DNA from: Aeriscardovia sp.
Lineage (GTDB): Bacteria; Actinomycetota; Actinomycetes; Actinomycetales; Bifidobacteriaceae
Length of the DNA: 64,000 nucleotides
NCBI GenBank assembly: GCA_017413255.1
Contig: JAFPUC010000014.1
Coordinates: 101,419-165,418, forward strand
Direction of reading: 5' to 3'
Shown: positions 17,258 through 26,605 of the stretch, piece after piece
How the letters are laid out: every line of letters starts with the position of its first letter
How positions within the stretch are numbered: the stretch's first letter is position 1
Translations under genes and position numbers: made by a program
The notes under the pieces: generated by a model
What the model was told of the DNA's origin: nothing
The model's database searches: none
The model's input: only the letters and a program-made list of their open reading frames with translations

Positions 17258-18509
17258 CCAAGAAGAGGGGGAAGGGGAAGCCTCGCAGCCCCGGCAGGCA
17301 GAAGGCAAAGAACGCCTAACCCCCCAAGAGGAAGGCTCAGAGGCCGGAGACGAGGAAACTCTGGACGATTTCCAGCTCTTTGAAAGGGAAGCCGGCGCAG
17401 AATTGGGCGTAGCCTCACAAAGCCGCTGGAAAAGAAGGCATGACAAAAAGGCGAAGAAGAAAAAAATAATAACCATTTGCATAATCTCTTTCGTATTTGC
17501 CGCAGCAATCGTCGCAGGGGGCATAGCCACAAGCCGATTTGGCGGAGGCCTCTTTTCCTGGTTTGGAAATGCCGTAGAATCCGATTACCCGGGCCCCGGA
17601 TACGGCTCTGTAAACTTCACAATTAATCCGGGAGAAGGAACAAGCCAGGTGGCCCAGGGCCTTGTCAAAGCCGGGATCGTAGCCTCTGAAAACGGGTTTG
17701 TGAGCGCAGTAGAGTCCAACAATGACGGCCAAGACCTTCAGCCCGGCACTTTTTCCCTAAAGTACAAGATGAGCTCGAATGAAGTGCTCTCCATCATCAC
17801 CGATCCATCCAAAGCCATGGGAATGCTGGTATTTACCAACTCCATGAGGTCTACCGACATGATTCCTACCCTGCTCAAGTACACTTCATGGAGCAAAGCT
17901 GAAATAGAATCGGCCCTAAACGGCGGAGGGAAGGGAATACTTCCGCCGGAGGCGGATGGGAGCTTTGAAGGGTGGCTGGAGCCCGGAACATACGATCCTA
18001 AAAGTTACTCGAGTCCCTCGGCGCTTTTGAAGGCAATGGTAGATGCCAGAATTTCGGCATTAAACTCCCTCGCAGTCCCCCAGGGGGCGCAAAGGGAAAA
18101 AATACTCAAAATAGCCTCCATCATAGGCCAGGAAGTAAATCAGCAGCAATACTACGGGAAAGTGTCAAGGGTAATTTACAACAGGCTCTCTAAGCACATG
18201 GTCCTTGGCATGGATAGCGTCATAGCCTACGGGTTTGGGGTTAAGGCAAAAGATTTGACCCAATCTATGCTTACCGACGCCTCCAATCCCTATAACGACA
18301 GGCTTCACCAGGGCCTTCCCCCTACTCCGATAGGAAACCCGGGGCCTGAAATGATAAAGGCCGCCATGAACCCCACCCCCGGAAATTGGATTTATTTTGT
18401 CACTGTAAACCTTGACACGGGCCTGACCTACTTTACAAACAGCGAGAAGCAATTCCAGGCTTATAAAGCTCAGTATGAAAAATGGCAGGCTGCAAACCCC
18501 TCCATGTAA
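17241..18509 (+). CDS. mltG: endolytic peptidoglycan transglycosylase MltG
   Basis: A membrane-anchored lytic transglycosylase thought to cut nascent glycan strands and set their length (YceG family), 422 residues from a GTG. An acidic, Gln/Glu-rich cytoplasmic tail (residues 1-70) precedes one transmembrane helix near 75-97. The extracellular part has a LysM-like segment and the catalytic core IASIIGQEVNQQQYYGKVSR, whose Glu is the family's general acid. The family end motifs GLPPTPIGNPG and AAMNPTPG follow. In related actinobacteria aroE/aroC usually follow mltG; here pyrG does. Confidence 0.93.
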   Translation: MSLESDQEEGEGEASQPRQAEGKERLTPQEEGSEAGDEETLDDFQLFEREAGAELGVASQSRWKRRHDKKAKKKKIITICIISFVFAAAIVAGGIATSRFGGGLFSWFGNAVESDYPGPGYGSVNFTINPGEGTSQVAQGLVKAGIVASENGFVSAVESNNDGQDLQPGTFSLKYKMSSNEVLSIITDPSKAMGMLVFTNSMRSTDMIPTLLKYTSWSKAEIESALNGGGKGILPPEADGSFEGWLEPGTYDPKSYSSPSALLKAMVDARISALNSLAVPQGAQREKILKIASIIGQEVNQQQYYGKVSRVIYNRLSKHMVLGMDSVIAYGFGVKAKDLTQSMLTDASNPYNDRLHQGLPPTPIGNPGPEMIKAAMNPTPGNWIYFVTVNLDTGLTYFTNSEKQFQAYKAQYEKWQAANPSM

Positions 18510-18529
18510 AGATGATCTGGTGCCGGTGC

Positions 18530-18535
18530 TAAAAT
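18530..18535 (+). promoter_or_regulatory. candidate -10 box for leaderless pyrG transcript
   Basis: TAAAAT lies 8 bases before the pyrG ATG, and no Shine-Dalgarno sequence is present. This spacing places the transcription start at the start codon. No clear -35 element is seen. Confidence 0.45.
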
Positions 18536-18543
18536 GAAATTCC

Positions 18544-20196
18544 ATGGTTGCAGAAAACAGCGGGCATATAACTAAGCAGATTTTTGTAATAGGCGGAGTG
18601 GTTTCTTCCCTTGGGAAGGGCATAACTTCTTCATCTCTGGGCAGACTTTTGCGCAGCCGAGGCGTAAGGGTTTTGCAGCAAAAGCTAGATCCCTACATGA
18701 ACGTGGATCCGGGCACCATGAACCCCTTCCAGCACGGAGAAGTGTATGTGACGGAAGATGGTGCCGAAACCGATTTGGACCTCGGACACTATGAAAGATT
18801 TTTGGGCACCCCCCTTTCCCAGAAGGCATCGGTAAGCTCGGGGCAGATTTATCAGGAAGTGATCGGGAAGGAAAGGGCCGGGGAATACCTTGGCGAATGC
18901 GTCCAGGTCATTCCCCATGTCACCGATGAAATAAAGCGCAGGATGCGTTCCCAGGCCGGAGATGAGGTAGACGTCATCATCACCGAAATCGGGGGAACCA
19001 TAGGCGACATTGAGTCTCTGGCCTTCATGGAAGCTGCAAGGCAGGTATGCCAGGAAATCGGCCAGGAAAACTGCATGTTTATCGCAGTCTCCCTGGTGCC
19101 TTACCTTAAAGCTCCCAAGGAATTTAAGACCAAACCCACCCAGCAGGCCGTGATGCTGCTGAGGCGCGAGGGTATAAGCCCGGATTCTATAGTCCTTCGC
19201 TCCGAGCTGCCGCTTGCCGAATCCATAAAAGACAAAGTGGCCGCCATGTGCGGAGTTAAAAGGGAGGGAGTAATTTCCTGCCCGGATGCCGACAACATCT
19301 ACATGGTTCCCAAGCAGCTGCATGAGGAAGGCCTGGACTCTTTTGTAATAAAAAGGCTTGGGCTCAAAGCTCATGAACTTGAGTGGGGAGAATGGGCCAA
19401 TCTGATGGAGGCGATTTCAAACCTTAAGGGATCGGTCGAAATCGCAATAGTGGGCAAGTACGTAGATCTGCCCGATGCATACCTGTCGGTAGTCGAGTCC
19501 GTAAAAGCCGCAGGCTTTGGGGAGAGGGTGAAGGCCGCCATCCGTTGGGTAGATGCCGATGAATGCACTGACGACGAAAAGATCGCATCGCTTCTAAAGG
19601 GATGCGACGGCCTGATAATTCCCGGAGGATTTGGAAAAAGGGCTGTGAACGGCATGATAAGGACCCTGAAGTGGGCGAGGGAAAACAACTTCCCCGCACT
19701 CGGGATATGCCTCGGGCTTCAGTGCATGGTAATCGAGTACGCCAGAGATGTTTTAGGCCTCAAAGATGCTTCCTCTACCGAGTTCGATCCGAACACTGAA
19801 AATCCCGTCATTGCCACAATGGAAGAGCAGAAGGCCGTAATAGCCGGAAACAAGGATATGGGACACACCATGCGCCTTGGAAGCTACCCTGCCGTTCTAA
19901 AGGAGGGCACAAAAGCCTATTCGCTCTACGGGCAGAAAAACATCACTGAGAGGCACAGGCACAGGTATGAAGTAAATTCCGCTTACAGAAAGCGCCTTGA
20001 AGATGCGGGGCTGACTATTTCAGGCACAAGCCCGGACGGCGAACTGGCGGAATTTGCTGAAGTCAGCTCAAACCTCTTCTACGTTTCCACCCAGGCCCAT
20101 CCGGAGATGAAGAGCCGCCCCTACGCTCCCCACCCGCTCTTTAGGGGCCTTGTGCAAGCGGCTATTGAGCACAAAAAAGAGAGGGAAGAAAAGTAG
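18544..20196 (+). CDS. pyrG: CTP synthase
   Basis: Makes CTP from UTP, ATP and glutamine; 550 residues, the standard length. The N-terminal amidoligase domain begins with the family signature [14 protein letters not shown] and carries [16 protein letters not shown]. The C-terminal class I glutamine amidotransferase has [14 protein letters not shown], the nucleophile Cys in GICLGLQCM, and the His/Glu pair in HPEMKSRP. The ATG lacks a ribosome-binding site. It stands only 16 bases before sufB and may head a joint transcript with the SUF genes. Confidence 0.97.
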   Translation: MVAENSGHITKQIFVIGGVVSSLGKGITSSSLGRLLRSRGVRVLQQKLDPYMNVDPGTMNPFQHGEVYVTEDGAETDLDLGHYERFLGTPLSQKASVSSGQIYQEVIGKERAGEYLGECVQVIPHVTDEIKRRMRSQAGDEVDVIITEIGGTIGDIESLAFMEAARQVCQEIGQENCMFIAVSLVPYLKAPKEFKTKPTQQAVMLLRREGISPDSIVLRSELPLAESIKDKVAAMCGVKREGVISCPDADNIYMVPKQLHEEGLDSFVIKRLGLKAHELEWGEWANLMEAISNLKGSVEIAIVGKYVDLPDAYLSVVESVKAAGFGERVKAAIRWVDADECTDDEKIASLLKGCDGLIIPGGFGKRAVNGMIRTLKWARENNFPALGICLGLQCMVIEYARDVLGLKDASSTEFDPNTENPVIATMEEQKAVIAGNKDMGHTMRLGSYPAVLKEGTKAYSLYGQKNITERHRHRYEVNSAYRKRLEDAGLTISGTSPDGELAEFAEVSSNLFYVSTQAHPEMKSRPYAPHPLFRGLVQAAIEHKKEREEK

Positions 20197-20212
20197 TTAT
20201 CTAAGGAAAAGA

Positions 20213-21664
20213 ATGGATCCCAGCCCTTCCGGGAAAAAAGTAAATCCCGAGAAACTTGAACAGGATAGCCGTCTGATTTCCCAATTCGGAGATTATGGCT
20301 ATGGATGGCATGATGCAGATCCCGAAGGGCGGGAAGCGCCCAGGGGGATAGATGAAGAAACCGTAAGGCGCATTTCAGAAGATAAAGGCGAACCGGCCTG
20401 GATGACAGACATGCGCCTCAAGGCCTATAGGGCTTTTGCCAAAAGACCCATACCCACGTGGGGCGCCGATATTTCCGAACTGGACTTTGACGAATTTAAG
20501 TATTACGTAAAGGCGTCCGACAAAGTGGCCACTTCCTGGGGCCAGGTCCCGGAAAATATAAGGGAGACCTACGAAAAACTGGGCATTCCGGAAGCGGAGA
20601 AAAAAAGGCTGGTAGCGGGAGTGGCCGCCCAGTACGAATCTGAAGTCGTATATAACTCCATCCGGAGTGAGCTTGCCGAAAAGGGCGTAATCTTTTTAGA
20701 TACCGACACCGCCCTTAAAGAACATCCCGAACTTTTCAAAAAGTATTTTGGAACCGTAGTGGGATTGGACGACAACAAGTTCGCCTCCCTAAACACCGCG
20801 GCATGGAGCGGGGGATCTTTTGTATACGTCCCCAAAGGGGTGGAAGTGTCTATCCCGCTTCAGGCCTACTTTAGGATTAATACCCCCAATATGGGCCAGT
20901 TTGAAAGAACCCTAATCATTGCAGACGAAGGATCTTACGTACACTACGTGGAGGGGTGCACTGCCCCAATCTATGCCACAGATTCCCTTCATGCGGCAGT
21001 AGTGGAGATAATAGTGGAACGCGGGGCCAAATGCCGATACACCACTATTCAAAACTGGTCTACCAACGTCTATAACCTCACAACTCAAAGGGCCCTTGTC
21101 AAAGAGGGAGGGGAAATGGAATGGGTTGACGGCAATATAGGGTCAAAAACCACCATGAAATACCCTTCCTGCGTACTCATGGAGCCTGGCGCAAAAGGGT
21201 CGGTGCTTTCTTTGTCTTTGGCCGCCGCAGGCCAGTGGCAAGACACCGGCGCCAAAATGATCCACCTAGCTCCCCACACTTCTTCGACCATAGTTGCAAA
21301 GTCTATTTCAAGGGGCGGAGGAAGGTGCGCATACAGAGGGCTTGTAAAGATAGTCAAAGGGGCTGACGAGTGCAAGTCTTCGGTCAGCTGCGACACTTTG
21401 CTGGTAGATGAGATCTCCCGATCCGATACCTTCCCCACTATGGATATTTCCGAAAACCGCGTGGAAATGAGCCACGAGGCCACAGTTTCCAAAATATCTT
21501 CCGACCAGCTTTTTTACCTTAGATCCCGCGGTATTGAAGAAAAAGAAGCTTCAGCCATGATAGTTCGGGGCTTTATAGAGCCAGTGTCAAATGAGCTGCC
21601 GATGGAGTACGCCCTGGAACTCAACCGCCTGATAGAACTTCAAATGGAAGGAGCCGTGGGATGA
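20213..21664 (+). CDS. sufB: Fe-S cluster assembly scaffold protein SufB
   Basis: Scaffold subunit of the SufBCD complex, 483 residues from ATG 20213. This start has AAGGA upstream; the longer frame beginning inside pyrG does not. Family segments include [20 protein letters not shown], the central beta-helix, and the C-terminal [15 protein letters not shown] and MIVRGFIEP that bind SufC. Cysteines in [12 protein letters not shown] are candidate cluster ligands. The stop overlaps sufD by four bases. Confidence 0.96.
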   Translation: MDPSPSGKKVNPEKLEQDSRLISQFGDYGYGWHDADPEGREAPRGIDEETVRRISEDKGEPAWMTDMRLKAYRAFAKRPIPTWGADISELDFDEFKYYVKASDKVATSWGQVPENIRETYEKLGIPEAEKKRLVAGVAAQYESEVVYNSIRSELAEKGVIFLDTDTALKEHPELFKKYFGTVVGLDDNKFASLNTAAWSGGSFVYVPKGVEVSIPLQAYFRINTPNMGQFERTLIIADEGSYVHYVEGCTAPIYATDSLHAAVVEIIVERGAKCRYTTIQNWSTNVYNLTTQRALVKEGGEMEWVDGNIGSKTTMKYPSCVLMEPGAKGSVLSLSLAAAGQWQDTGAKMIHLAPHTSSTIVAKSISRGGGRCAYRGLVKIVKGADECKSSVSCDTLLVDEISRSDTFPTMDISENRVEMSHEATVSKISSDQLFYLRSRGIEEKEASAMIVRGFIEPVSNELPMEYALELNRLIELQMEGAVG

Positions 21665-22740
21665 AAGAGTACGACGCTCTTTCCGAGCCTGAGGGAATTT
21701 CCTCCTTCGATCCCGAAGCTTTTAAAGATTTGAAAAAAAGCGAAGAGTGGAAATACGACCCTATAGGGAAAGTGGAAGAATTTTTGCAGCCCTTCCAGCC
21801 TTCAAACTGCGCCTGCGTCCTGTTAAACGGGAGTTTGGTGCCAGAGGGGGACGGGCAAAAGCTTCTTACCCCCAAAGACAAAGTTGAGGCCCAGGCCTTT
21901 TCGGTCCTCAAGCGCAGGTTTCATGTAGAAATCCCGGAAGGGGACTGCAGAATCGAAGTAAAAAACGAGGGAAAGGAGGACTGCATCCTCCTTTCCCTCC
22001 ACGCCAAGGCCGATCAAACCTCCAGCGTTCTTCTAACTTTTGACGGCAAAGGCAAGGCGATCTACTTTCTGGAAGTTGAAGCGGAAAATGAAAGCTGCGT
22101 ATCTATAACCGTCCTGTGCCGGGGAGAAGGGGAAAAGTTTGTTTACGACACTACCCGAATCTCTTCCATGGCAAAGGTAAAAAGAAATCTTCTGTGCCTG
22201 GGGGCAAAGTTTACCCGTTATGCCTCCAGGGCTTTCTTCTCGGGCCCACACGGCGAAGCTGAAATGAATGGGATTTACTTCATCAATGGCGACGGATTTG
22301 CAGAAACTAGAGTAAGAGTGGCTCATGGCCTTCCCGATTGCAGGTCGAGGGTATCCTACAGGGGGGCGCTTCTTGGAAGCAAGGCTAAAAGCGCGTGGGT
22401 GGGAGAGAGCATTATAGGAAAGGACGGAAAGGGCAGCGACTCTTATGAACTAAATAAGAATTTCGTCCTCACTCCCGGCGCCAAGTCTTTTTCCGAGCCT
22501 CAGCTTGAAATTAAAAATGGAGACATCCTAGCGGCCGGGCACTCCAGTTCCGTAGGCTACTTCGATCCCAATCAAATCTTTTACCTTAGATCCCGCGGGA
22601 TTGAAGAAAAAGAAGCCAAGGAGATGGTAGTTTCCGGATTCTTTGAGGAGCTCCTTTCCCAAATGGGATCGGATGAAGCGAAAGAGGAATTTGAACAATT
22701 TTGCAAAAGGACGGGCGGTTTTAATGGCTCACAGGCTTGA
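21661..22740 (+). CDS. sufD: Fe-S cluster assembly protein SufD
   Basis: Partner of SufB in the SufBC2D scaffold complex, 359 residues. It is homologous to SufB at its C-terminus, sharing the sequence [17 protein letters not shown] and the short [19 protein letters not shown] segment typical of SufD. The N-terminal half is shorter and divergent. It starts with ATGA overlapping the sufB stop and runs 17 bases into sufC. It appears complete. Confidence 0.93.
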   Translation: MKEYDALSEPEGISSFDPEAFKDLKKSEEWKYDPIGKVEEFLQPFQPSNCACVLLNGSLVPEGDGQKLLTPKDKVEAQAFSVLKRRFHVEIPEGDCRIEVKNEGKEDCILLSLHAKADQTSSVLLTFDGKGKAIYFLEVEAENESCVSITVLCRGEGEKFVYDTTRISSMAKVKRNLLCLGAKFTRYASRAFFSGPHGEAEMNGIYFINGDGFAETRVRVAHGLPDCRSRVSYRGALLGSKAKSAWVGESIIGKDGKGSDSYELNKNFVLTPGAKSFSEPQLEIKNGDILAAGHSSSVGYFDPNQIFYLRSRGIEEKEAKEMVVSGFFEELLSQMGSDEAKEEFEQFCKRTGGFNGSQA

Positions 22741-23479
22741 AGTAAGGGATTTTAAAAGTTCCGTACAGACAAAAGAAGGCCCCAAAGAAATCTTAAAGGG
22801 CGTAAATTTTGAAGCCCTCTCCAGCGAGATCCACGTCCTTATGGGGCCTAACGGATCGGGGAAGTCTACTTTGGCCTACAGCCTCATGGATCATCCCGAT
22901 TATTCCACTTCCGGAAGCGTAAAGCTGGATGGGAAAGAAATGGACCTTATGACGCCCGACGAGAGGGCAAAAGAAGGGCTGTTTTTAGGTATGCAGTACC
23001 CGGTAGAAGTGCCGGGAGTCCCCCTTACAAACTTCTTAAGGACCTCCTTAAAGGCCCTCAAAGGAGAAGCCCCCGCCCTTAGAAGCTGGCCCGCAATTTT
23101 AAAGGGGTACATGGAAAGGCTGAAAATAGATCCCCAGTTTGCATACAGGAATGTAAATGAAGGATTTAGCGGAGGAGAGAAGAAGAGGGCAGAAATCCTG
23201 CAACTGGAAGTTTTGAAGCCTAAATTTGCGATCCTGGACGAAATAGATTCCGGCTTGGACGTGGATGCTTTAAAGATTGTAAGTGAAGGCATCTGCAGGA
23301 GCCACGAAGAGGGCTGCGGCATAATCTTAATCACCCACTACGCCAGAATCTTAAAATATGTAAAACCCGACTTAGTCCACCTCTTCTACAAAGGGCGCAT
23401 AGCCATGAGCGGAGGAAAAGATCTTGCCTACAAGATTGAGGAAGAGGGATATGACGACATTTTAGGTTCTCTATTGTAA
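22724..23479 (+). CDS. sufC: Fe-S cluster assembly ATPase SufC
   Basis: ABC-type ATPase that drives conformational change in the SufBCD scaffold; cytoplasmic, not a transporter. It has 251 residues from ATG 22724 ([10 protein letters not shown]), the start that matches the family length; a longer frame upstream would only add sufD-overlapping residues. Walker A is GPNGSGKST, the signature is FSGGEKKRAEIL, Walker B is FAILDEIDSGLD, and the switch His is in ILITHYAR. An AAAGGA lies about 13 bases before the start. Confidence 0.96.
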   Translation: MAHRLEVRDFKSSVQTKEGPKEILKGVNFEALSSEIHVLMGPNGSGKSTLAYSLMDHPDYSTSGSVKLDGKEMDLMTPDERAKEGLFLGMQYPVEVPGVPLTNFLRTSLKALKGEAPALRSWPAILKGYMERLKIDPQFAYRNVNEGFSGGEKKRAEILQLEVLKPKFAILDEIDSGLDVDALKIVSEGICRSHEEGCGIILITHYARILKYVKPDLVHLFYKGRIAMSGGKDLAYKIEEEGYDDILGSLL

Positions 23480-23481
23480 TC

Positions 23482-24729
23482 ATGGCCGCAGCAATGTGTA
23501 GTAAGACCCAGTGCGCGGGATCGCCTGAAATCAGGTCCTTGTTCCCATTTTTTAAAAATAACCCCGATTTAGCCTATTTGGACTCGGCAGCCACCAGCCA
23601 GAAGCTGAAAGGCGTAATAGAAAAGGGATGCGAATTTTATTCCTTCTACAATGCGCCCGTAAGCCGCTCCGCCCACGCTCTAGCCTTTAGAGACACCGAA
23701 GAATTTGAGAAGACGAGAGAAGAAGTCGCCTCTTTTATAGGGGCAGATTGCGAAGAAATCGCCTTTACCTCTTCTGCGACCGCAGCCTTCAACATCTTGG
23801 CCAATTCCTTAGGGTACGTAAAAGATCCCGCAAGCCCGCTTTACCTTGCCGAAGGGGACGAAATAGTCCTGTCCCGTTCAGAGCACAACTCGGTTCTTCT
23901 CCCCCTCCAGGAGTTGGCGCGCAGAAGAGGATGCGTACTGAAATTTCTTCCTATGACAGAAGACGGGCAGGTTGAAGGCTGGAAGGAAGCCATAGGAGAA
24001 AAGACAAAAATTGTAGCGGTCTCCCGCCTTTCAAACGTAACCGGCGCTTTTGCAGACATCCCTTCCATCGCAGAAACTGCCCATGCCGCAGGGGCGATAG
24101 TTATAAGCGACATATGCCAGGCCGTAGCTCACGAAAAAGTAGACGTAAAAGCTCTGGGCATTGATTTTACCGGCTTTTCAGCCCATAAGATTTACGGCCC
24201 CACAGGCCTGGGCTTCCTTTACGGAAGGAAGGATCTGTTCGAGCAGCTGCCCGCCAGCTACTTTGGAGGATCCATGGTAGACAGCGCCTGGGAAAACAGG
24301 CAGGCCATATATAAAAGCGCCCCGCAGAGATTTGAAGCAGGCACCCAGCCCGTGGCCCAGGTGATAGCCATGCAGGCGACTTTTGATTTCCTAAAAAAGG
24401 ACATCTCTGAAACGGCTCTGACTGAGAGGCTTATGCAGGCTTCCTCTATAGCGCATGTAAAGATCTTGGGGCCATCCAGCCCTGCCCACAGGGCCCCTAT
24501 ACTTTCATTTGCGGTGGAAGGGGTTCATCCTCACGACGTAGCCCAGTTTATGGCCGTAAACGGAGTGGCGATTCGCGCAGGGCACCAGTGCGCGCAGATC
24601 CTCCATAGATCTTTTGGCACCCCCTCTTCTTCCAGAGCCTCTTTGGCTCCCTACAACGAGCCACAGGAAATCGATAAATTCTTAAACCTTCTCTCAGAGA
24701 TTCGCTCCTATTTCACAAAGGGGGACTAA
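23482..24729 (+). CDS. sufS: SufS-type cysteine desulfurase
   Basis: Class V-fold PLP enzyme that takes sulfur from cysteine as a persulfide for cluster building, 415 residues. The PLP Lys is residue 236 in FSAHKIYGPTGLGFLYG. The sulfur-accepting Cys is residue 370 in IRAGHQCAQI. The N-terminal YLDSAATSQK motif is diagnostic of group II desulfurases. The gene begins 2 bases after the sufC stop, and sufU starts directly after its own stop codon. Confidence 0.95.
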   Translation: MAAAMCSKTQCAGSPEIRSLFPFFKNNPDLAYLDSAATSQKLKGVIEKGCEFYSFYNAPVSRSAHALAFRDTEEFEKTREEVASFIGADCEEIAFTSSATAAFNILANSLGYVKDPASPLYLAEGDEIVLSRSEHNSVLLPLQELARRRGCVLKFLPMTEDGQVEGWKEAIGEKTKIVAVSRLSNVTGAFADIPSIAETAHAAGAIVISDICQAVAHEKVDVKALGIDFTGFSAHKIYGPTGLGFLYGRKDLFEQLPASYFGGSMVDSAWENRQAIYKSAPQRFEAGTQPVAQVIAMQATFDFLKKDISETALTERLMQASSIAHVKILGPSSPAHRAPILSFAVEGVHPHDVAQFMAVNGVAIRAGHQCAQILHRSFGTPSSSRASLAPYNEPQEIDKFLNLLSEIRSYFTKGD

Positions 24730-25242
24730 ATGGAAGATATTTCCGAACTCTATAAAGAAACGATACTGGAGGCCTCCAGAAATCCACACGGCAAAAAGGA
24801 CGCTTTTTCCGAGGAAGGAGCGGATGGCAGCCGCCAATTCATCCATGCCGCCGGCTTCAATTCCTCCTGCGGGGATGAAGTGGAAATGGAAGTGGAAATG
24901 GAAGACGGAGTTGTAAAAGGCCTTGGCTGGAGGGGGGATGGGTGCGCTGTTTGCACATCCTCCCTTTCCATGATGACAGACCTTGTGGTCGGAAAAAGCA
25001 AGGAAGAGGCGATAAGCCTGTTTTATGACTTTTTAAAGCTAATGAACAGCAAAGGCGAAGGGGAGCCTCCGGAGAGCCTGGGGGAAGCTGCGGCGCTGCA
25101 GGGGGTTTCCAAGTTTCCCATGCGCATAAAATGCGCCCTTTTAGGCTGGACGACCTTAAAGGAAGCCTTGGAAAAGGGGGGCTGGGAGCAATTTTCCGGA
25201 ACGTGCCCCATAGGCGCCTTCAGAGGGCATAAGGAGAAGTGA
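24730..25242 (+). CDS. sufU: SufU-type sulfurtransferase
   Basis: Zinc-dependent sulfur acceptor that takes the persulfide from SufS. It has 170 residues. The three Zn-ligand cysteines expected for SufU lie at Cys47 (NSSCGDE), Cys72 (GDGCAVC) and Cys134 (RIKCALLGW), and the zinc-binding Asp of the GDE motif is Asp49. There is an extra Cys at 75 in CAVC and one near the end (GTCPIG). The 25-residue insert between the second and third ligands, typical of SufU and absent in IscU, is present. Confidence 0.93.
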   Translation: MEDISELYKETILEASRNPHGKKDAFSEEGADGSRQFIHAAGFNSSCGDEVEMEVEMEDGVVKGLGWRGDGCAVCTSSLSMMTDLVVGKSKEEAISLFYDFLKLMNSKGEGEPPESLGEAAALQGVSKFPMRIKCALLGWTTLKEALEKGGWEQFSGTCPIGAFRGHKEK

Positions 25243-25246
25243 GAAA

Positions 25247-25642
25247 GTGACTGCCCCCTCGGCCCCCTCTTCTTTCAAAAATGCAGGGAAAAACCCCACA
25301 AAAACCCAGATCGCAGCTCCCGACGAAGAAAAAAGGGCTCTGGCCCGGAAAGTTTTAGACAAGCTTTCAGAAATAATAGATCCGGAAATCGGGATAGATC
25401 TCGTCAGCCTAGGCTTAGTGTACAAAGTGGAAATAGACGAGCTTGAAAGGGCGATACTTACAATGACCCTCACCACCCCGCTGTGCCCCCTGTCAGACTC
25501 TATAGAAAACGAAATCGCCCACGCGCTCTGGGGAACGGTCTCTCAGTTCAAAGTCAACTGGACTTTTTCCCCTCTTTGGAGCGTGGAAAATATTTCCCAA
25601 GAGGGGGTAGAGCAGCTCAGGGCTTTAGGGGCCGGAATCTAG
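25247..25642 (+). CDS. MIP18/DUF59 Fe-S protein (SufT-like)
   Basis: A 131-residue protein with a MIP18-family domain: residues 35-125 contain IIDPEIGIDLVSLGLVYKV and TTPLCPLSD with its conserved Cys. Such proteins act in Fe-S cluster maturation or delivery, and this one closes the SUF operon. The GTG at 25247 has AAGGAG at good distance. Its TAG shares the palindrome CTAG with the stop codon of the convergent lipoprotein gene. The name SufT fits the context, but the symbol is not certain. Confidence 0.85.
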   Translation: MTAPSAPSSFKNAGKNPTKTQIAAPDEEKRALARKVLDKLSEIIDPEIGIDLVSLGLVYKVEIDELERAILTMTLTTPLCPLSDSIENEIAHALWGTVSQFKVNWTFSPLWSVENISQEGVEQLRALGAGI

Positions 25643-26490
25643 GCCATACGGTTATTTTTGGCCAAACTCCGGCTGATGGAAAGCCGCCCGTGCACCTCTA
25701 CTCCGGCAGACTTGGGAGAATCTAAAGTAAAGTTTGAAGAGGAGAGGGTGGTGAACCACTCCCTGGAAGTGTCTATGGAAGGAGAAGAGAGCTCAATATT
25801 TTGGGCTGCGTTTTCCATCAGGGTATTCCAATTTAAGTACCCCCTCCAAGATCCGTTAAGAGGAGAAACCTTCCCCATGGCGCTTGCTGTATTGACCAAA
25901 GAAACCGTAGTTAGGGGAAGATAGAGGAAATCTCCCTGGGGCAGAGCATTTTCATTTTGGCTGGCAAAGATAAAGGCGCCCTCACCGTCGACAGGGTCTA
26001 TTACGGAAGTGTCTTCCAGGATTTCTACCGCCCCGTCTTTGCCGTTTTCGTTTGTAAGAAGCTGAAGAGAGTAGGAAGTGGGGGAGGGCTTTTTGTAAGC
26101 GGTTCCGGGAAAGAGCGAATTCCATCCCTGTCGATCCCACTCTTGAAGTTCGGATGCCTCCTGGGAGGCGTTTCCGGAAAGATCTTTAAACTGCACTCCG
26201 CTGCCATAAAGGTACTGAAACACCGTAAGCTTGCCGTTGTTGAAATAAAAGGCCTGATTTATCTGGGCAGCGGGAGAAGGGGTAGAGGAAAGAAACCAGA
26301 TTCCCCCCTTTTGAAATTCTCTAGACATTGCCGTCCCATTCTCCTCTTCGGCGCTCGGGGAAGCTGAGGCCTGAAACTTTGAAGAGGCCTGGGCCTTGGA
26401 GTTGCCGCAGGCGGCAAGGGAAAAAAGGAGCAAAAGGCTAAGAGAAGCCGCCGCCAGGGAGCGGGCAAGCAATCTTTTCTTCTTCACCAT
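25639..26490 (-). CDS. putative lipoprotein of unknown function
   Basis: A 283-residue protein with a lipoprotein signal: basic KKKRLLARS, a hydrophobic core, and the lipobox LAAC with the acylated Cys near residue 28, followed by a Ser/Ala-rich linker. The mature part has no motif I recognise. It contains segments such as KGGIWFLSSTPSP and NGSWRGYLNWNTLME that suggest a beta-rich extracellular domain. It is likely attached to the outer face of the membrane. It is convergent with the SUF operon, sharing the CTAG of both stop codons. Confidence 0.75.
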   Translation of the reverse strand: MVKKKRLLARSLAAASLSLLLLFSLAACGNSKAQASSKFQASASPSAEEENGTAMSREFQKGGIWFLSSTPSPAAQINQAFYFNNGKLTVFQYLYGSGVQFKDLSGNASQEASELQEWDRQGWNSLFPGTAYKKPSPTSYSLQLLTNENGKDGAVEILEDTSVIDPVDGEGAFIFASQNENALPQGDFLYLPLTTVSLVNTASAMGKVSPLNGSWRGYLNWNTLMENAAQNIELSSPSIDTSREWFTTLSSSNFTLDSPKSAGVEVHGRLSISRSLAKNNRMA

Positions 26491-26592
26491 TTTTCCAAAT
26501 TAGCAAAAAGTTTAAGAAAATCTATTAGAGTTTTCCGGCGGAAAAATTTGCCCTTGGAATTATTAAAATTTCCTGTATCTTTAAGTTTCTAT

Positions 26593-26598
26593 TACTAT
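26593..26598 (+). promoter_or_regulatory. candidate -10 box for leaderless acyl-CoA synthetase transcript
   Basis: TACTAT lies 7 bases before the ATG at 26606 in an AT-rich divergent intergenic region, and no Shine-Dalgarno sequence is visible. It matches four of six consensus bases, so this is weaker than the TATAAT cases. Confidence 0.35.
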
Positions 26599-26605
26599 AG
26601 AGTCT

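Noticed and set aside
18685..19374. A 229-codon open frame antisense to pyrG
   Set aside because: It lies wholly within a securely identified gene, has no ribosome-binding site and no family resemblance; it is an antisense shadow.
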